The notes: generated from the sequence alone by a model not told the origin. Positions 1-5,932 are shown, numbered from the stretch's first letter. The stretch: 8,356 nucleotides of DNA from Candidatus Iainarchaeum sp. (GCA_017608725.1 JAFCFG010000032.1:1-8356), one strand, 5' to 3'. Made by a program: numbers and translations.

Positions 1-658
1 GGGTGTTCATTAACAAATACTGGCCTTTTTTTGGCAGCTGCTTTAGGGTGCTGCCACTCCCAAAGTGCTTTATCACTGAATCGCTTGTTTCAAACAGCTT
101 GAAGCCAGCGTTCCTTGCCCTGTAGCACCAGTCTGTTTCCTCTCCGTAAGCGGGGGAAAACTCTTCTGCGTCAAGCAACCCAATTTGTTCAAGCGCGGTT
201 TTCTTCATAACCATTGCTGCACCGCACAGCGTTTGCTTCTCTTTGGGGCTGGCTTTTGTTACATTCTTTGGGCTGTCGTTGAATCCAATCAGCGTGCTTC
301 CAACTGCAGCGATTCTTTTGTCGCTTTCAAGTAGCTCTATTGCCTTTGAGAGCCAGCCCTTTACGAGCAAAACATCGTTGTTCAGCATGAACAGGTACTG
401 GCCTTTCGCTGCCTTAAAACCCTGGTTGTTTGCTGCTGCAAAGCCCCTGTTCCCCTTATTGAAAATCACCTTGTGCACAAGGCCCTTCTTCTTCAACTGC
501 TTCAGCAATTCAACGCTGCCGTCCTTGCTGCCGTTGTCTACAACAATTACCTCATATTTTGGGTAGACGGTGTTTTGCTTAAGTGATTTTGCGCACTGCT
601 GCATGAACTCTTTTGCGTTCCAGTTCACGATTACTATTGAAACAAGTTTTTTGCTCAT
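1..658 (-). CDS. Family 2 glycosyltransferase (GT-A fold), 3' end outside the window
   Basis: Reading the minus strand from the ATG at 658 gives 219 open codons to the window edge, so the C-terminus is missing. The protein starts MSKKLVSIVIVNWN, the usual first beta strand of GT2 enzymes. VVDNGSKDGS (about 39-48) is the nucleotide-binding Asp region, NKGNRGFAAANN (67-78) is the conserved middle block, MLNNDVLL (91-98) holds the DXD-like metal-binding site, and GEETDWCYRARNAGF (172-186) is the acidic acceptor/catalytic region of rhamnosyltransferase-like GT2 proteins. Family members are usually about 280-330 residues, so roughly a quarter to a third lies outside. It should transfer a sugar from a nucleotide donor to a growing glycan in the cytoplasm; donor and linkage cannot be read. 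A purine-rich GTGGGAG lies 3 nt before the start. Its place 69 nt after the Alg13-like gene suggests that it extends the same lipid-linked glycan (inference). Confidence 0.93.
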   Translation of the reverse strand, partial: MSKKLVSIVIVNWNAKEFMQQCAKSLKQNTVYPKYEVIVVDNGSKDGSVELLKQLKKKGLVHKVIFNKGNRGFAAANNQGFKAAKGQYLFMLNNDVLLVKGWLSKAIELLESDKRIAAVGSTLIGFNDSPKNVTKASPKEKQTLCGAAMVMKKTALEQIGLLDAEEFSPAYGEETDWCYRARNAGFKLFETSDSVIKHFGSGSTLKQLPKKGQYLLMNT

Positions 659-661
659 GTG

Positions 662-668
662 CTCCCAC
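662..668 (-). promoter_or_regulatory. Shine-Dalgarno-like site of the GT2 gene
   Basis: On the minus strand GTGGGAG ends 3 nt before the ATG at 658. It matches part of the archaeal anti-SD complement, with rather short spacing. It supports 658 as the start. Confidence 0.45.
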
Positions 669-703
669 AACAAAAACCCAACAATTTCAATTTTAATTTT
701 TTG

Positions 704-716
704 ATTTTTTAAAATT
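704..716 (-). promoter_or_regulatory. Possible TATA box upstream of the GT2 gene
   Basis: The 69-nt gap between the Alg13-like stop and the GT2 start is very AT-rich. On the minus strand it contains GAATTTTAAAAAATC, a fair TATA box about 50 nt before the GT2 ATG. A start site about 25 nt downstream would leave a leader of about 25 nt that includes the SD-like GTGGGAG. The gene could equally be read through from the upstream operon. AT-rich DNA gives such matches easily, so confidence is low. Confidence 0.25.
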
Positions 717-727
717 CCGTTTTTCCC

Positions 728-1210
728 TCAAACGCTTTCAATAAAAATCTTAATTTCCCTGATTAGATTCTCTTTGTTGCTTGCAATTCTTGGCCTGAAA
801 AGCTTTGCCCTCTCAATTGCTTTTCCCAGATTCTTTACGTCGAAGACAGCAATGCACTTCCCCTCTGCTTCCAGTGCTTTGGCCAGGTCAAGCTGGTGAT
901 CATTCGTATGCTCTGAAAACCTCTTGAGTCTTGGCACTATAATGAGCTTTTTCTTTTGCAGCAAGCTGTTTATAATTGTTCCAGCTCCAGAATGGCTTAT
1001 CACAATGTCTGCTTCCCTTACCTTTTTCTGGAATTCGTTTTCTGTTAAAAATTTTTTGAATGGAAAACTCCTTGGCTCGTAAACTGAATTGCCTGTTTGC
1101 GCAAAAACCTCTGCACCGAGGGAAGGGGCGATTTCGTCCAATTTTTCAACAAGCCTGTCAAAGCCCTGAGGGTGTGTTCCAACGCTTGCAAAAATCTTCA
1201 TCCTTGGCAT
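728..1210 (-). CDS. Alg13-like glycosyltransferase catalytic subunit (GT28 C-terminal domain)
   Basis: This is the UDP-sugar-binding, catalytic half of the split Alg13/Alg14 transferase, which in eukaryotes adds the second GlcNAc to dolichyl-PP-GlcNAc at the cytoplasmic membrane face. From the ATG at 1210 (160 aa) it shows KIFASVGTHPQGFDRLV (5-21), the family's typical N-terminus; ISHSGAGTI (71-79), the donor-binding loop; and IIVPRL with SEHTNDHQ (90-106), the C-terminal GT28 signature. Length fits Alg13 proteins. The start is uncertain. An in-frame ATG at 1270 overlaps the alg14 stop as TAATG and would add 20 residues rich in Lys/Arg that the family lacks, while ATG 1201 would begin directly at MKIFASVGTH. 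I chose 1210 because a GGAGG sits 9 nt upstream. The start region is duplicated (see the repeat entries). The neighbouring Alg14-like gene supplies the membrane/acceptor-binding partner. Confidence 0.9.
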   Translation of the reverse strand: MPRMKIFASVGTHPQGFDRLVEKLDEIAPSLGAEVFAQTGNSVYEPRSFPFKKFLTENEFQKKVREADIVISHSGAGTIINSLLQKKKLIIVPRLKRFSEHTNDHQLDLAKALEAEGKCIAVFDVKNLGKAIERAKLFRPRIASNKENLIREIKIFIESV

Positions 1211-1224
1211 TAGAACACGCCTCC
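1205..1224 (-). repeat. Direct repeat, copy 2: duplicated SD plus start codon of the Alg13-like gene
   Basis: This 20-bp stretch is identical to 1265-1284, exactly 60 bp away. On the minus strand it carries GGAGG, a 9-nt spacer ending in TTCTA, and the ATG at 1210. An extra GGAGG just upstream (to about 1231) gives a double SD. It is therefore a second complete translation-initiation signal, in the same frame as copy 1. Confidence 0.9.
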
Positions 1225-1264
1225 CTCCTCTTTTTGGGCTTTTGCACTTGGCTTGTTTTGCCCC

Positions 1265-1284
1265 TGGCATTAGAACACGCCTCC
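1265..1284 (-). repeat. Direct repeat, copy 1: SD plus TAATG stop/start junction of the alg14-alg13 pair
   Basis: This copy contains the last codons and TAA stop of the Alg14-like gene and the overlapping ATG at 1270, with GGAGG (1280-1284) 9 nt upstream. It is identical over 20 bp to 1205-1224. The 40 bp between the copies shows no obvious similarity to the flanks. Confidence 0.9.
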
Positions 1285-1728
1285 TCTGTACTTTGCCTCT
1301 GGAAAGAACTCAAGGTTCTGTTTCCATTGCACTAGGAACAGGTCTGCTCTTTTGTACATCATTTTCCCGCTCAGGGAGGGGCTTGCAACCCTGCAGAAGC
1401 TCTCAATGAAAACAACCTTTTTCCTGAAGAGCTTTGCAATAAAGCAGATTGGAATTGCAGTGTCAGCGCCAGTGCTTATTACAACAGCCGGCCTTTCCTT
1501 TAAAAAAATCCAAAGGGACTGCAGGAAATTGGCCAGCAGCTTTAACGGATTTCTCCTTGGGCAAACCACAAAGTAGACCCTTTCCCTCTTGCTTAGTGCA
1601 ATTGCATTGTTTCTTTTGTCCGAAACAAAGAAGTGCTTTCTGCCTACCCATGCCCTTTCCAGTTGAATCAATTCGGTCAAGTGGCCGCCAGCACTGCAGG
1701 CAAGGCAAATCTTTTTTCCCCTTTCCAT
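1270..1728 (-). CDS. Alg14-like glycosyltransferase subunit (membrane/acceptor-binding partner of Alg13)
   Basis: The product (152 aa from ATG 1728) is the partner that in eukaryotes anchors Alg13 to the membrane and binds the lipid-linked acceptor. Motifs in order: CSAGGHLTEL (11-20), the hallmark N-terminal loop; VVISTGADTAIP (82-93); VVFIESFCRV (105-114); and ADLFLVQW (128-135), followed by the typical ending YRGGVF. The protein is complete by family standards. A GTG at 1737 would add three residues; I prefer 1728 because a GTGA lies a few bases before it and the family starts close to the KKICLACSAGG strand. A separate N-terminal membrane anchor, as in yeast Alg14, is not present. It is 105 nt downstream of the Alg7-like gene and its stop overlaps an Alg13 start codon as TAATG, so translational coupling of the two subunits is likely. 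Bacterial PssD/EpsF-type proteins share this fold, but the Alg7-like neighbour argues for the N-glycan role. Confidence 0.9.
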   Translation of the reverse strand: MERGKKICLACSAGGHLTELIQLERAWVGRKHFFVSDKRNNAIALSKRERVYFVVCPRRNPLKLLANFLQSLWIFLKERPAVVISTGADTAIPICFIAKLFRKKVVFIESFCRVASPSLSGKMMYKRADLFLVQWKQNLEFFPEAKYRGGVF

Positions 1729-1737
1729 TGGACTCAC

Positions 1738-1779
1738 TTTCTTTTATTTTTTTCCCCACTCCATTTTCTTTCTTTTCCC
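1738..1779 (-). other. Homopurine tract in the leader of the Alg14-like gene
   Basis: The minus strand, which is the mRNA sense, is almost all A/G over these 42 nt, with three interruptions. It sits directly before the Alg14-like start. It may be an unstructured leader with weak SD character; no clear TATA box is separable from it. Confidence 0.5.
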
Positions 1780-1810
1780 AAAACCCTGTTTTTCTTTTCG
1801 CCAGGGTTTT
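1780..1810 (-). other. Inverted repeat (9-bp arms, 13-nt loop) between the Alg7-like and Alg14-like genes
   Basis: AAAACCCTG at 1780-1788 pairs perfectly with CAGGGTTTT at 1802-1810 around a 13-nt loop. It lies 24 nt after the Alg7-like stop and about 50 nt before the Alg14-like start. In the minus-sense RNA no U-run follows, so a simple terminator is unlikely there. It could be an attenuating or processing hairpin within the operon. On the plus strand it is followed by T-rich sequence, but no plus-strand gene ends here. Confidence 0.5.
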
Positions 1811-1833
1811 TCTTCCCCCTAGAGGAAAAGGCT

Positions 1834-2871
1834 TTACCAGAACAATCCAAAGAAGCTTATGCCAAAGACAACCATGCTTACAACAACCTGCATTGCAAGA
1901 ATTGCCAAAACAACCTGCTTTTCAGTGAACTTGCCTGACCTCATTATGAGGTGCGTGATGCTTGCTGCCTTTCCAGGGGGGGCCTGCAGAGTCCCGTCCC
2001 TTTGCGGGATTCCAAAGCCTTCCCTCTGCATTTTAAAGCGCCCTTTCAAAAACAATTCAATGAAGTACAACAGCATTAGCAGGATTCCAATCTTCTCAAT
2101 ATTTCCAAGAATTACGATTGTTGCAATACTTGCCCCAATCATCAGGGTCAGGGAATCACCGCCAAATACCCTTGCAGGAAACCAGTTGAAGCGAAGGAAT
2201 GCCAGCAGGGCAGCAAGCATTGCCACCGCAACAACCGTTGCCTCTACCTGCCCTGCGTTGAATGCTGTGGCAGCAAGCGTTGCAAGAATTATTGAGCCAA
2301 GCCCTGCTTCAAGGCCATTTAGGCCTGCAAGCATGTTTGCTGCATTGCTTGCACCAGTAACCCCAACCGGTACAAAGAGCAGGCTGTAGATGATTCCAAA
2401 GCTGACTGTTCCAATCAGGGGCAGAACATATGCCTCTGGAACAAAGCCAAAGAAAGGCAGCTTTATTGGCGGGTTGCTTATCTTCACAGCCATCAAAGGC
2501 AGGGCAGCAAAAACAGGAATCAACGCGTGCTGCCATTGCCTTATGCCGTTCTTCCATCCAATCAAATCATCTATCACTCCAAGAAAGCCGACCATTGCGA
2601 TTGTCGCATAGCCAGCAAGCAAGTAGGTTAGGTCTAACTCAATCGAGTTCAAATAGCTGAAGCAGAATATTGCGAGAAGTATTCCGGAGCTGAATCCAAT
2701 CCAAACGATTACTCCGCCCATTTCCGCTACTTTTGGCTTGTTTATCTTGTTTACGTCAATGCCCAGGATATTTCGCTTTCTCATTCTTGCTATTAGAAAT
2801 GGCAGAAACCTGTTTGTTAGGGCAAACGATACAATAAAAGACAGCAATAGGGTTACTGCTAATTGCAACAT
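1834..2871 (-). CDS. Polyprenyl/dolichyl-phosphate HexNAc-1-phosphate transferase (Alg7/AglH-like, GT4/MraY superfamily)
   Basis: This polytopic membrane enzyme (345 aa) should transfer a HexNAc-1-phosphate from its UDP form to dolichyl phosphate, the first step of lipid-linked glycan synthesis. After a hydrophobic helix (3-25) comes GIDVNKINKPKVAEMGG (37-53), the conserved cytoplasmic loop of the family. GVIDDLIGW (98-106) has the Asp pair; NAANMLAGLNGLEAG (176-190) is the Asn-rich motif; and RVFGGDSLTLM (234-244) holds the magnesium-binding Asp of the GGD block. The last loop, FGIPQRDG followed by THLIMRSGKFTEKQVV (306-321), looks like archaeal and eukaryotic Alg7 proteins rather than MraY or WecA. 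About ten membrane segments are visible. Length is usual for archaeal members. It heads a probable operon with the Alg14- and Alg13-like genes, with its own TATA box about 29 nt upstream, so the mRNA is probably leaderless. Which HexNAc is used cannot be seen. Confidence 0.94.
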   Translation of the reverse strand: MLQLAVTLLLSFIVSFALTNRFLPFLIARMRKRNILGIDVNKINKPKVAEMGGVIVWIGFSSGILLAIFCFSYLNSIELDLTYLLAGYATIAMVGFLGVIDDLIGWKNGIRQWQHALIPVFAALPLMAVKISNPPIKLPFFGFVPEAYVLPLIGTVSFGIIYSLLFVPVGVTGASNAANMLAGLNGLEAGLGSIILATLAATAFNAGQVEATVVAVAMLAALLAFLRFNWFPARVFGGDSLTLMIGASIATIVILGNIEKIGILLMLLYFIELFLKGRFKMQREGFGIPQRDGTLQAPPGKAASITHLIMRSGKFTEKQVVLAILAMQVVVSMVVFGISFFGLFW

Positions 2872-2895
2872 AGTACCTAACCTAATATAAAATAA

Positions 2896-2906
2896 GAATT
2901 TAAACC
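2896..2906 (-). promoter_or_regulatory. TATA box of the Alg7-like operon (probable leaderless transcript)
   Basis: On the minus strand GGTTTAAATTC is centred about 29 nt before the ATG at 2871. Archaeal transcription starts about 25-28 nt after the TATA centre, so the transcript would begin within a few bases of the start codon. The start lacks a convincing SD (only AGGT close to the ATG). The same TTTAAATT core at nearly the same distance precedes aglB. Confidence 0.6.
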
Positions 2907-2963
2907 TAAACTATTCCACAATTGAACCAGTTAAACAGGCCTTTTTTGATTTAAAGCAAAAGT

Positions 2964-3027
2964 TTTTGCAATTGGATTAATTATTTTTTTGAGGATAATA
3001 AAGTCAAATTATTTTGCAATTGAATTA
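2964..3027. repeat. Short direct repeats in the aglB to Alg7-like intergenic gap
   Basis: Within the 195-nt AT-rich gap (2872-3066), TTTTGCAATTGRATTA occurs at 2964-2979 and 3012-3027, 48 bp apart, with one mismatch. The first copy overlaps a small palindrome, GCAAAA-GT-TTTTGC (2956-2969). They lie 60-150 bp upstream of the TATA box at 2896-2906. Binding sites for a regulator are possible, but AT-rich intergenic DNA can produce this by chance. I see no RNA gene in the gap and no clear U-tract terminator for aglB. Confidence 0.4.
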
Positions 3028-3066
3028 TCCGGGCTGGTCTTTGAGATAATTTGTTTTGCGTTTCAG

Positions 3067-5160
3067 CTAGTTAAATTCCTCTTTTTTTACCCTGAAGATT
3101 TTGAGGCCCTCTTGGCCGTAAACCTCTTCAAAGTAGGGCAGGGTATCAGGGTGGTGAAACCAGAGCTTTGCCAGCATGCTGTTGTTCACCGCAAAATTCA
3201 GGAAATAGACGTTGCTGTTGTCACCATCCCTGTAGAAGAAGTATGGGACACTCTGGTCGCTTACATTAAAGGCCTTACTTTGCCAGGTTGTTGGAATGCT
3301 GTTCATCTGCACTTCGTTCCAGGTGTTTCCACCGCAAACGAATTGCAGCCCCCCGCCCGGATTTCTCTGGCTGCAGGTTAGCGCATGATGCGGCTGGTAC
3401 AGGAAATTAATTATTCTTGGGTCCATGCTGTCATTTGTGTTGTAAGCGTAAAATCCAAAGCTGCCGACCTTTAAAAACATGTCGTTGCTTAAAACAATGT
3501 AATCGCTGCCATACTTCTTCACTATTTCAACCGCTTCATTTACATCACTGGTTATGACAAACCTTGCAAAGTCCCGGTCTCCCTCCCAGCTAAGGTTTCT
3601 ATTGTCAACAAGAACAGCTCTCTCCCCAATAAAGCTAATCCAATGGCCCTCGTCCCACCAATTGAACATCTTGGCGTCTTTTGGGATATTCTCCGGCTTC
3701 TGCATCCAGTGCAGCATGGTTTTCCAGGTTGGGTTTGTTGATTCAATGTGCGGGAACTTATCCGGAACAAAGAGTGTGGCGGCTGCAACGCCAACCAGCA
3801 GCATGAATCCAAGGCCTATAGCAACGGTTTTAATCTCTATGCTGCTTCTGTCCTTGAAGTAATAGAACAGCTCTGCTGTAACAACCCCAGCAGATGCCGC
3901 AATAGGCAACCCAAATGTGTAAGTGAACTTCAGCTTATACCACGCCATAAAGAAAGTTATAAGAATCCAGAAGAAAATCAGCGCACTCAAATGCTCGCTT
4001 TTCTCCCTGTACATCCTGATTGGGATCAACAGCATGCCAAGTATTGGGAAGATTATCAGGGCATTGTACTTTATTGCAAAGAATTGCTTGCCGGTGTTTT
4101 CCTCTCCAACGCTCTGCCCCAAAACGCTTGTTTCCTGGAACAGGTCTGGAATCGCTAAAAAAGTCACAACCAAAGCAAGCAGTATTCCATAGAGCATCAT
4201 TATTGCAATCAAATTCATAGTCTTTGCATTGCTTTCCCTGTTCCCAGGAATTCTCATCTCATACGCAAGGTAGAGGAACAGCCCAGCCAGCAAAGCCATG
4301 CCGGCAAAGGCCGCTATTTCCAAAGAGCCTGGAATTGATTTCATTGCATAAGCTGTTGACTTATTGACCCACCCCATTCCATAGTTCAGCGTTGCAATTG
4401 CCCCAAGAATCAGGAATGAAATCGCATACAATTTAACAAAGTCAATGGTTTGCTTTAAATCTCTTTTTGAATAAATGTTTATCAATGCAAACAAAAAGTA
4501 GCCGCCCAGCACAAGCGGGACAAGCAAAAACATCTCCCAGGTTATTGCCATTATCCCAAAAAAGAACCCGGCCAGGACAGCGTTCTGAATTCCCCTTCTG
4601 TTGAAAACAGGGTTTTTCACTGCCCTAATGAAGAACACAAGGCCAATTGTCAGCCAAAGAAATCCAAGGCAGTCCTCCTCAAAAAAGCCACTAAGCGTTC
4701 TGTAAACAAAGCTTGGAACCACTGCTGCAATAAAGGCCATTGCATAGCCTGCTTTCTTTCCATACAATTCCTTCCCCACAAAGAACATTGCAACACTAAT
4801 CAGTGCACCGAACAAGGCCGGTAAGACCTTCACAAACTGAATCCAAAGCATCTTGTCATAGGGTGCACCCAAAGTAAATACCTTGTAGATTCCTGCACTA
4901 AAATACCAGAAGAATGTATTGGTTGGCGGTGTTGCACCGCCCATGAAATAATACGACATTGGGTCATGCTCTGGAACATAACCGTTTTCAATCAAAAAGC
5001 CGGTCATCCTTGCATGGTAGTATGAGTCAAACCCAAACAGGTATTCCAAAATCATCAAATGGCCTCTGATGCCAAATGCAAATAGAAAAATCATTCCCAG
5101 CAAAAAAAGCCGTTTTCTATCAATCCCTTTTGCTCTTTGAATTAGGCCAGAAACATCCAT
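3067..5160 (-). CDS. aglB: Oligosaccharyltransferase STT3/AglB (GT66)
   Basis: This is the catalytic enzyme that moves the lipid-linked glycan onto Asn of N-X-S/T on the outer membrane face. From ATG 5160 it has 697 aa: a multi-span membrane half (to about 460) and an exterior C-terminal domain. Visible motifs are GFDSYYH (43-49, first catalytic acidic site), FFEEDCLG (159-166, second acidic DXD-like site), QSVGEEN (349-355, the TIXE/SVSEN-type loop that holds the acceptor Asn), NWWDEGHW (500-507, the WWDXG sequon-binding motif with Glu in place of the usual Tyr) and SNDMFLKVG (558-566, the DK-type motif). The frame stays open upstream to an ATG at 5247, but a TATA box lies inside that extension and the first charged helix (DVSGLIQRAK) suits 5160. 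It is divergent from ogg and followed by the Alg7-like operon. Confidence 0.96.
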   Translation of the reverse strand: MDVSGLIQRAKGIDRKRLFLLGMIFLFAFGIRGHLMILEYLFGFDSYYHARMTGFLIENGYVPEHDPMSYYFMGGATPPTNTFFWYFSAGIYKVFTLGAPYDKMLWIQFVKVLPALFGALISVAMFFVGKELYGKKAGYAMAFIAAVVPSFVYRTLSGFFEEDCLGFLWLTIGLVFFIRAVKNPVFNRRGIQNAVLAGFFFGIMAITWEMFLLVPLVLGGYFLFALINIYSKRDLKQTIDFVKLYAISFLILGAIATLNYGMGWVNKSTAYAMKSIPGSLEIAAFAGMALLAGLFLYLAYEMRIPGNRESNAKTMNLIAIMMLYGILLALVVTFLAIPDLFQETSVLGQSVGEENTGKQFFAIKYNALIIFPILGMLLIPIRMYREKSEHLSALIFFWILITFFMAWYKLKFTYTFGLPIAASAGVVTAELFYYFKDRSSIEIKTVAIGLGFMLLVGVAAATLFVPDKFPHIESTNPTWKTMLHWMQKPENIPKDAKMFNWWDEGHWISFIGERAVLVDNRNLSWEGDRDFARFVITSDVNEAVEIVKKYGSDYIVLSNDMFLKVGSFGFYAYNTNDSMDPRIINFLYQPHHALTCSQRNPGGGLQFVCGGNTWNEVQMNSIPTTWQSKAFNVSDQSVPYFFYRDGDNSNVYFLNFAVNNSMLAKLWFHHPDTLPYFEEVYGQEGLKIFRVKKEEFN

Positions 5161-5182
5161 AATAGTATAAATTAAAAACAAT

Positions 5183-5193
5183 AAATTTAAATA
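5183..5193 (-). promoter_or_regulatory. TATA box of aglB (probable leaderless transcript)
   Basis: The minus strand reads TATTTAAATTT, with the TTTAAATT core centred 27.5 nt before the ATG at 5160. That places the expected transcription start at or next to the start codon. No SD precedes the ATG. This both explains expression of aglB and argues against a start at 5247. Confidence 0.65.
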
Positions 5194-5280
5194 CCAGAGC
5201 AATTGCCCTGCCTCCCTTTGAAAGGCCCTCAACCTGCTTTGGGGCATTGAAAGAAAAAGCCTTGTGTTTCTAAGTTTTTA

Positions 5281-5285
5281 GGGTG
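5281..5285 (+). promoter_or_regulatory. Shine-Dalgarno site of ogg
   Basis: GGGTG, matching part of the archaeal GGAGGTGA consensus, lies 5 nt before the ATG at 5291. It supports this start. No strong TATA box is visible; a GAAAGAAAAAG stretch at about 5248-5258 is the best, weak candidate. Confidence 0.5.
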
Positions 5286-5290
5286 CAGGA

Positions 5291-5932
5291 ATGCCAGCTC
5301 TTTCAGAACTGAAAAAGGAATACCTGGAAAAGAAGCCGCTTATTCAGCAAAGGCTGTCCGAGTTTGAGGAAATCTGGGGCAAAGGCAGCAATGCAATCTT
5401 CGCTGAACTGGCTTTCTGTTTGTGCACTCCGCAGAGCAATGCAAAGCAATGCGATGCTGCGGTAAATGATTTACTGGGGAAAAAACTACTATTCAAATCA
5501 GGCCAGGGAAGAATAGAAAGGGTTTTGTCAAAAAGGGTAAGGTTCCACAAAAGCAAGGCCTGTTATATCATTGAGGCAAGAAACCTTTTAATGCCAGGGA
5601 TAAAAGAGAAACTGGAAAGCCTTGGGATCAAAAGCAATACCCCGAAGGTTAGGTCATGGCTGGTTGAAAACGTAAAGGGCCTTGGAATGAAGGAGGCCTC
5701 GCACTTCCTTCGAAACATTGGCTTTGGCCAAAAGCTCGCTATTTTGGACAGGCACATAATGCGAAACCTGCTGTACTACGGCGCACTCAAAGAAATTCCA
5801 AAAAGCATTAATGAAAAAAGCTATCTGTCAATTGAAAAGAAAATGCACAGCTTCAGCAGCAGGGTTCAAATCCCCCTCCCTGAATTGGATTTGCTTTTCT
5901 GGAGCAGGGAAACAGGCGAAATATTCAAGTAG
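5291..5932 (+). CDS. ogg: 8-oxoguanine DNA glycosylase/AP lyase, Ogg2 type (HhH-GPD family)
   Basis: This bifunctional base-excision repair enzyme removes 8-oxoguanine from DNA and nicks the abasic strand. The protein is 213 aa, close to the roughly 207 aa of the Methanocaldococcus Ogg2. The helix-hairpin-helix reads VKGLGMKEASHFLRN (128-142) with the expected catalytic Lys134, and AILDRHIMRNL (150-160) has the catalytic Asp153. The N-terminal region includes the family's FAELAFCLCTPQSNA segment (37-51). The chain ends ETGEIFK; Ogg2 enzymes are known to use a C-terminal Lys carboxylate to recognise the damaged base, and this one keeps the terminal Lys213. It is the only plus-strand gene, divergent from aglB and overlapping the 3' end of the convergent deacetylase gene by 8 nt. 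Its place among glycan genes looks incidental. Confidence 0.95.
   Translation: MPALSELKKEYLEKKPLIQQRLSEFEEIWGKGSNAIFAELAFCLCTPQSNAKQCDAAVNDLLGKKLLFKSGQGRIERVLSKRVRFHKSKACYIIEARNLLMPGIKEKLESLGIKSNTPKVRSWLVENVKGLGMKEASHFLRNIGFGQKLAILDRHIMRNLLYYGALKEIPKSINEKSYLSIEKKMHSFSSRVQIPLPELDLLFWSRETGEIFK

Noticed and set aside
1463..1759. Minus-strand open frame (98 codons) overlapping the Alg14-like gene in another frame
   Set aside because: The composition is a Lys/Gly/Cys-rich frame-shadow with no motif, while the overlapping frame has all the Alg14 signatures.
1449..1938. Overlapping plus-strand frames rich in Phe, Pro and Ser
   Set aside because: They are translations of the pyrimidine-rich complement of alg14 and the homopurine leader, with no start signal or family match.
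2200..2300. Repeated GGCAGCAAGC-type words inside the Alg7-like gene
   Set aside because: They are explained by Ala/Leu-rich membrane helices using the same codons and not by a separate repeat element.
2989..3381. Plus-strand open frame (130 codons) starting in the gap after aglB
   Set aside because: Most of it is antisense to the conserved aglB 3' end, it lacks an SD, and its product shows no family features.
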